64,000 nt of DNA from Zeugodacus cucurbitae (taxonomy: Eukaryota; Arthropoda; Insecta; Diptera; Tephritidae): the NCBI RefSeq assembly GCF_028554725.1, contig NC_071667.1:53003501-53067500 (forward strand). The letters run 5' to 3'. Of this stretch, positions 59,201-64,000 are shown one piece after another. Position 1 is the first letter of the stretch. Every line of letters starts with the position of its first letter. The position numbers were made by a program, and so were the translations under genes. The notes below the pieces were generated by a model. The model was not told the DNA's origin. It ran no database searches and saw only the letters and a list, made by a program, of their open reading frames with translations.

Positions 59201-62200
59201 GAATGTGCTTATGAAAAAAAAAAAACGAAATAAACCACATCATAAGTAAAGATGTGAATGTGGGTCCCACAGCAAAGATCAAAACAAATCACAAAAACAA
59301 TAACAAATAACAAATCTTCAACTCACTTAACTTTTACTCTTAATTTACTCTGTATCTGAAAAATGTATCTGCTTATTGTTTTGACTGCTTTGGTGAAGAC
59401 ACAATGCAAAGAGGCGTCTTTCCGCTTAACTGAACGCTGCGCTGATAATCGATTAGACAGCATTTTTGCATACGTTTTTACCTATACATACGTCAGTGTC
59501 GCGGCTTTTCAGTTGTTGTTTTTGTTTGTTTAATTATTGTCAACGCGATATTGTTTTTGTTTTGCTTACGCTTTCGTAAACTACACACAGGTCCCCTGAT
59601 TCCACTGCACTTCTTATTACATATTGTAAATGTTTCCAATTTATATTTTATTTATGTTTTGCTTTTCAGACAGTTCATTTCCAAGGAAGAAACTGATATT
59701 GAACACTTGGAGCAACGTCTTGAGAAAATAATCAAACTTTGCAGTGTAGCTGTGGACTCGGGCAAGGAGTATGTCAAGAATCAGAGGTAAGTTGCAAGCA
59801 TGCAAACATTGTTCGCACTTGCTTTTTTATTTTTACTAGCCATTGTCTATTAGCGTGCCATTATTACTCACTGTGTTATCACATAATATAATATTTTGCC
59901 CTTTTTTTGTGTTTTACAGCGCCTTCGCTATGTCCTTATGGGATTTGCAGCAACATTTTGCCGATAATAAGAATGCGCACAATGCTTTGGGCAAACTGAT
60001 ACACTGTTTTCAGGTTCGTTAAATTTATTTATTTACTTTATTTAATGTTATTTCATTTTATCGCCTTAAACACTGTGCGAGAAGAGCGCTTCGCATAGCG
60101 CCATTCACATGCCGGCGCGCATACTCGTCGCAATTTTATTGCTATTTTTTTGTACACGAATTCGATATCGCTGTCGATTCATCAAACTATTACTCATGAG
60201 CTATGCCGCGATTGTAATGCTTACATACTCGTACTTATTTACGTACATATGTACATACTCATACAATACATTTTGCCTACTATCAACATTTGCAGGAAAT
60301 GAACAAGTTTCATACCACTTTATTGGATCAAGCGAGTCGCACGGTTTTGAAGAACCTCAAAGTATTCGTCAAAGACGACATCAATCAAGTTAAGGACTAC
60401 AAAGGACACTTCCTTAAGGTATCCGAGGGTTACGACAATGCGCTCATAAAAAATGCACAGGCAAGTTGTTGCGCCGACAATGAGTCATACTTGTGTTTTT
60501 GTATAAATATTTGTATGTTTTACTAATTGTTGCTTTTACACACTTTGCAGGCAAGCAAGAACCGGCCGCAAGAAGTACAAGAGGCAGCTAATATATTATC
60601 AGCTAGTAAATCATGCTTTCAACACACCGCATTAGACTATGTAAATTATATAACTTTAGTACAATCGCGTAAGGTTCCATCGATTTTATCAACGGTTAGT
60701 CGACAATGTTTTTTTTTTTAATTATTGTAATTTGTTGTGGTCAAAAGTTGTAACCTTCATTCACTTACATATATGTGTGTGTTTTCTATTCACCCAGCTC
60801 GTCGACTACTATCAGGCTTGCGTTACCTACTACCATCAAGGTTTCGATTTATGCAACGATTTCGATGAATTCTTTAGGAATATAACGGAAGATTTGAATT
60901 GTTTACGCGGCGACTATCAACAATTGGAGAAGGCGATGCAGAACCGTCACATGAGTGTGAACAATTTCAGTGATACAAACACGAATAGCACTTCGAATAA
61001 AATCGAAGGCTATTTATTCAAGAAGAAATCGAAGGGATTCAAAACATGGTGCCGTCGCTGGTTCTATTTGAGCAATAATCAGCTAGTCTATAGGTGAGTA
61101 TTACAAACAATTGCGGTGGTAGCAGAGTTTATTATCAATTAAGTGGCAAGATAAAGAAAAATATGTGTGTGTTAAGAAGAATATAGTGCTAGTGTTTAAG
61201 AAAATGCGAGGATGTTGTCAGCGCTGATTTTCGAACTTGATAATAATTAAAACATTGGAACATCTTGTACTTTTAAATATGCCTATTAAGTGAAGTGATT
61301 TCGTTTGAGTGGAATTTCAAAATATATATATTGTTTTTGTGCAATTTTATCTGCTGCATTTAGTGCCTGAATTATTCGTCAGGAATGATAATTGAAAATT
61401 GTGTGTTCACTCTGTGCGAACGCGTCGGAATGCATGTTTAATACGTCAAAAATAGTACTGATATTTCCAAGTTAATTAGACGCGTAACAATAGCAATAGT
61501 TTGCAACTATTTTTACCAAGAATTAAGCTATTTTTTCTGAGTCATCAACGTTATGTAGTTATGTGTCTGTCTGACTGTTTTTTTTTTTTCAAATTAACTA
61601 AAATAGAGCTGAGTTTGTTGTTGTTAGAACAATTACTGGTATTCTGGATATCGTTTGTTTGAACTTGCTTACTGCTATTTTGAACTAAAAACGTGTTTTC
61701 AACCGTTTTTGAGGCAACCTCTAACTGACTTAGCTTTAAAAAGTACGTGTCTTACCCTCAGGTCGGGTATATTATATGAATGTTAGGTCGTGTATGGATG
61801 CGATAATAAAATTAAGTCGCGCACTATGAATTCGGCAACTGAAAAGAAATTGTTCTGTTGTCTTTGGCGCAGAGTCACGGTTTCTTTTGTCTATTAAAAA
61901 AGCGAATATTGCTTTTTAGTATATATTCTCAGCACATTCCCTGGATCCACCTATCAGACAGGGTTTTAAAAACGTGAAAACCCATTCCCACTATATTGTC
62001 GGTCTTGAGGAGTGTTTTTTTAGGTTCCGTTTAACAGACAATGAATAAGAAAAAGGTAAATCGAAAGCGGCCACCTAAGCCTCAGCAACATTTTCCAAAA
62101 TTATTATTACTGTTTTTTTTTTAATTCATCACATTTGGTTTAATTTTTTTTTACCGTATTTTTTGTCAAATCTTTTTGAAGCCGCATTATTAAAATATAT

Positions 62201-63994
62201 TAAATCAAGTTCGTTATGTAGGTGTATGTTTTTGAAGTCCTCTCCTGTTGCCTATCCTTGTTTAGTTAATCGGTTGGAAACCTTGCGCATATTTGCTGAT
62301 CCCGCACAGCTCATTTCATTTACTTTGCACAGTATATTTTGAGTAGAACTTTTTAGTACGTTTAAGTTTAAATTAAGTTAATTAGCATTAGTTACTAGCA
62401 TTAGTTTTTAGTATTCAATTCGCTTTTTCATCTCTACTCGTGTATGCGTCCTAATTTTTACATTTATTTTATGTTTGTGTTGTTGTTGTGGTTGGTTATG
62501 TCGTGTGCCATGCCATACCGCGACCACTCTCGTACATACCCACCTACTACTACAACTATGTACTACTACTACTACTACTACCTACTCTACCTACACATAT
62601 TTGCCAATTTATGTTGTGTTTGTAAAAAAACGCTGAAGTGATTTGGATTCGAATTGCAGAAAACGCAGTAATGAGGATTCATTCTCCGTTATGGAGGAGG
62701 ATTTACGCATTTGTACAGTGCGTCCCGTCAACGATGGCGATCGTCGCTTTTGCTTCGAAGTCATTTCGCCCACTAAGTGAGTAGCACACACACACACACT
62801 CTCACATACATACACATATGTATATACATATGTATGCCTTATATAGAACCTTATCTAAACGCAAAACATATTTACACACTTCGCAGATCGCATATTTTGC
62901 AAGCCGACTCCGCTGATATGCTGTCGCTGTGGATTTCAGCGCTGCAGAAAAGCATTGGCGCTGCCATACAGCACGACAGCCAACATTCCAGACCACAGTC
63001 GTCGCTGGCGACGAATGCACTCAATGCGAAGCGGAAAATGTACGCAAGTATTTGTGCTGAAAGGAACATTGCCTATGATTTTAATGCTTTAACATTATCT
63101 AACTCCAGTCACTGGGAGCAATTTCTGAAAATTCCCGGTAATTCGCAGTGCTGCGATTGTCGTGGCTCAGATCCGCGTTGGGCCTCCATCAATCTGGGCA
63201 TAACGCTGTGCATCGAATGCTCCGGTGTGCATCGCAGTCTCGGCGTGCACTACAGCAAAGTGCGTTCGCTCACGCTCGACGCCTGGGAGACGGAGAACGT
63301 GAAAGTCATGATGGAATTGGGCAATAATGTGGTGAATCGCATCTACGAAGCGCGCATTGGCGAGAATTGTGAATTGAAGGCGGCCACTGAGAATTGCGAT
63401 ATCAGTGTGCGTGAGGCGTGGATCAAGGCGAAATATGTGGAGAAGCGTTTCGTGTGTGCCATGCCGAAACCGCAAGAGCTGCTCGCCAGCGAAACCGCCG
63501 AAGTGCTATCCATTGATAGTGGTGGTGGTGGTGGCGGTGCTGATGCTGAGGAGCCGCGTAGCTTGAGTAAGACAACAACACTTTCGTTGGGTGCACGCAA
63601 GTGGGCGGTGAAGAAATATCGCCGTCGTCGGCATCGTGACAGACATCGTTCCAGCTCAAAGTCGGACGATGACGACGAGTCGATAAATCTTCCCTCGCTC
63701 TCGCTGAGTATTTCGCGTGAAGATTTAATGCTAATCGGTGATGATTTGGCGCTGGAGTCGGATGAAACGCCCGCCATATTGGGCTCGGATCAAGAGTCCA
63801 CCGATGGTGAAGTCGAACCGGAAATATTAGATGAGGTGCCCTTTTCCAAACTCGATGCGAATCTCATGCTGTACAAAGCGGCTGCGGTGCATAATTTGCC
63901 TGTGATGTGCATGGCCTATGCGCTGGGCGTCAACAAACACTGGAAGAATTCGAACGATCACAATCGCACTTATTTGCATCAGGCGGTGATGTCG
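56280..63994 (+). CDS. CenB1A: centaurin beta 1A, ACAP-type Arf GTPase-activating protein (5' part; gene runs off the window)
   Basis: Nine exons on the plus strand: 56280-56332, 59670-59786, 59920-60013, 60296-60460, 60551-60694, 60798-61093, 62660-62776, 62887-63039, 63109-63994. All are in phase, giving 675 residues so far; the last exon ends at a donor TCG|GTGAGT on the window edge. A BAR domain covers about 1-245 (curved dimer that senses membrane). A PH domain covers about 259-355 (IEGYLFKKKSKGFKTWCRRW start, LSLWISAL end). The ArfGAP zinc finger is C394, C397, C414, C417 with arginine finger R422 in GVHRSLG. An acidic and basic linker follows at about 515-615, then the start of ankyrin repeats at about 633 (LMLYKAA, TYLHQAV). 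The family stimulates GTP hydrolysis by Arf6-type GTPases in endocytic recycling. Intron 4 has a GC donor. Intron 1 is 3.3 kb. The start ATG opens the family's conserved first helix (STIEFEECLKDSPRFR), so it is firm. Confidence 0.95.
57265..58145 (+). repeat. pogo/Tigger-like MITE cluster in CenB1A intron 1, with 160-bp tandem unit
   Basis: Two copies of a motif run GAACTTCCATA-CTCGAA and CGAACTCTTGAATTGGC lie at 57268-57300 and 58058-58110. Between them a unit is duplicated in tandem at about 57553-57712 and 57713-57855: both have CATAAAACTGTACGC-AAGTAA, TTAATATATATTTTACA and a CCCGAAGTT or CTCGAAGTT block, then ATTATGG-GATT-GAGTTA. The TCGAA-TCGAGTTA ends recall terminal repeats of pogo/Tigger elements, but there is no transposase, so the class is a guess. 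Confidence 0.5.
62544..62580 (+). repeat. CTA/ACT trinucleotide microsatellite in CenB1A intron 6
   Basis: Two short runs of CTA (62544-62554 and 62561-62580) separated by a few bases, in the 1.57-kb intron between exons 6 and 7. The rest of that intron (61094-62659) is A+T-rich with poly-T runs at about 61580, 62115 and 62145, and I see no exon in it. Confidence 0.8.
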
Positions 63995-64000
63995 GTGAGT

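Noticed and set aside
63167..63777. Minus-strand frames of 78-144 codons
   Set aside because: Antisense shadows of the CenB1A ArfGAP exon.

Overview
The window looks like A+T-rich nuclear DNA from a higher fly. The gene content and dipteran repeats (runs built on ACATATGTA, many CA/TG tracts) fit a tephritid-like or other brachyceran fly; the species is inferred, not proven. Introns, RA/SARAH, BAR/ArfGAP and LIM proteins, and several classes of animal transposon rule out a prokaryotic or viral window.

Layout. Positions 1-51 kb are a gene-poor desert full of old and younger mobile elements. I can support only one convincing coding exon there: a minus-strand first exon (38896-39021) that starts a secreted protein and has a good splice donor. 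A second, weaker plus-strand candidate exon lies at 4743-4912. The repeats include a dispersed family with paired 16-bp subterminal inverted repeats (eight copies or fragments), two Helitron-type copies, two mariner-type transposase relics, a Jockey-type relic, three copies of one RTE-like retrotransposon, a 0.5-kb inverted repeat with 1.2-kb spacer, a perfect 34-bp hairpin, and several tandem arrays.

Positions 51.5-64 kb hold two well-supported genes arranged head to head. On the minus strand is Rassf (eight coding exons, 840 residues: LIM, long Ser/Thr-rich middle, Ras-association, SARAH), a Hippo/Ras-pathway scaffold. On the plus strand is CenB1A, the ACAP-type centaurin beta (BAR, PH, ArfGAP, start of ankyrin repeats), which is cut by the right window edge exactly after a splice donor. 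Their start codons are 1.7 kb apart, so regulatory DNA may be shared. Exon phases agree at every junction I checked, so both models are solid.

I found no rRNA, tRNA, CRISPR or prokaryote-type system. Nothing clearly amounts to a new biological system. The most unusual items are the perfect hairpin, the large inverted repeat, the retrotransposon/mariner chimera, the GC-AG intron in CenB1A and the weak Rassf donor that would make a LIM-only protein if retained.
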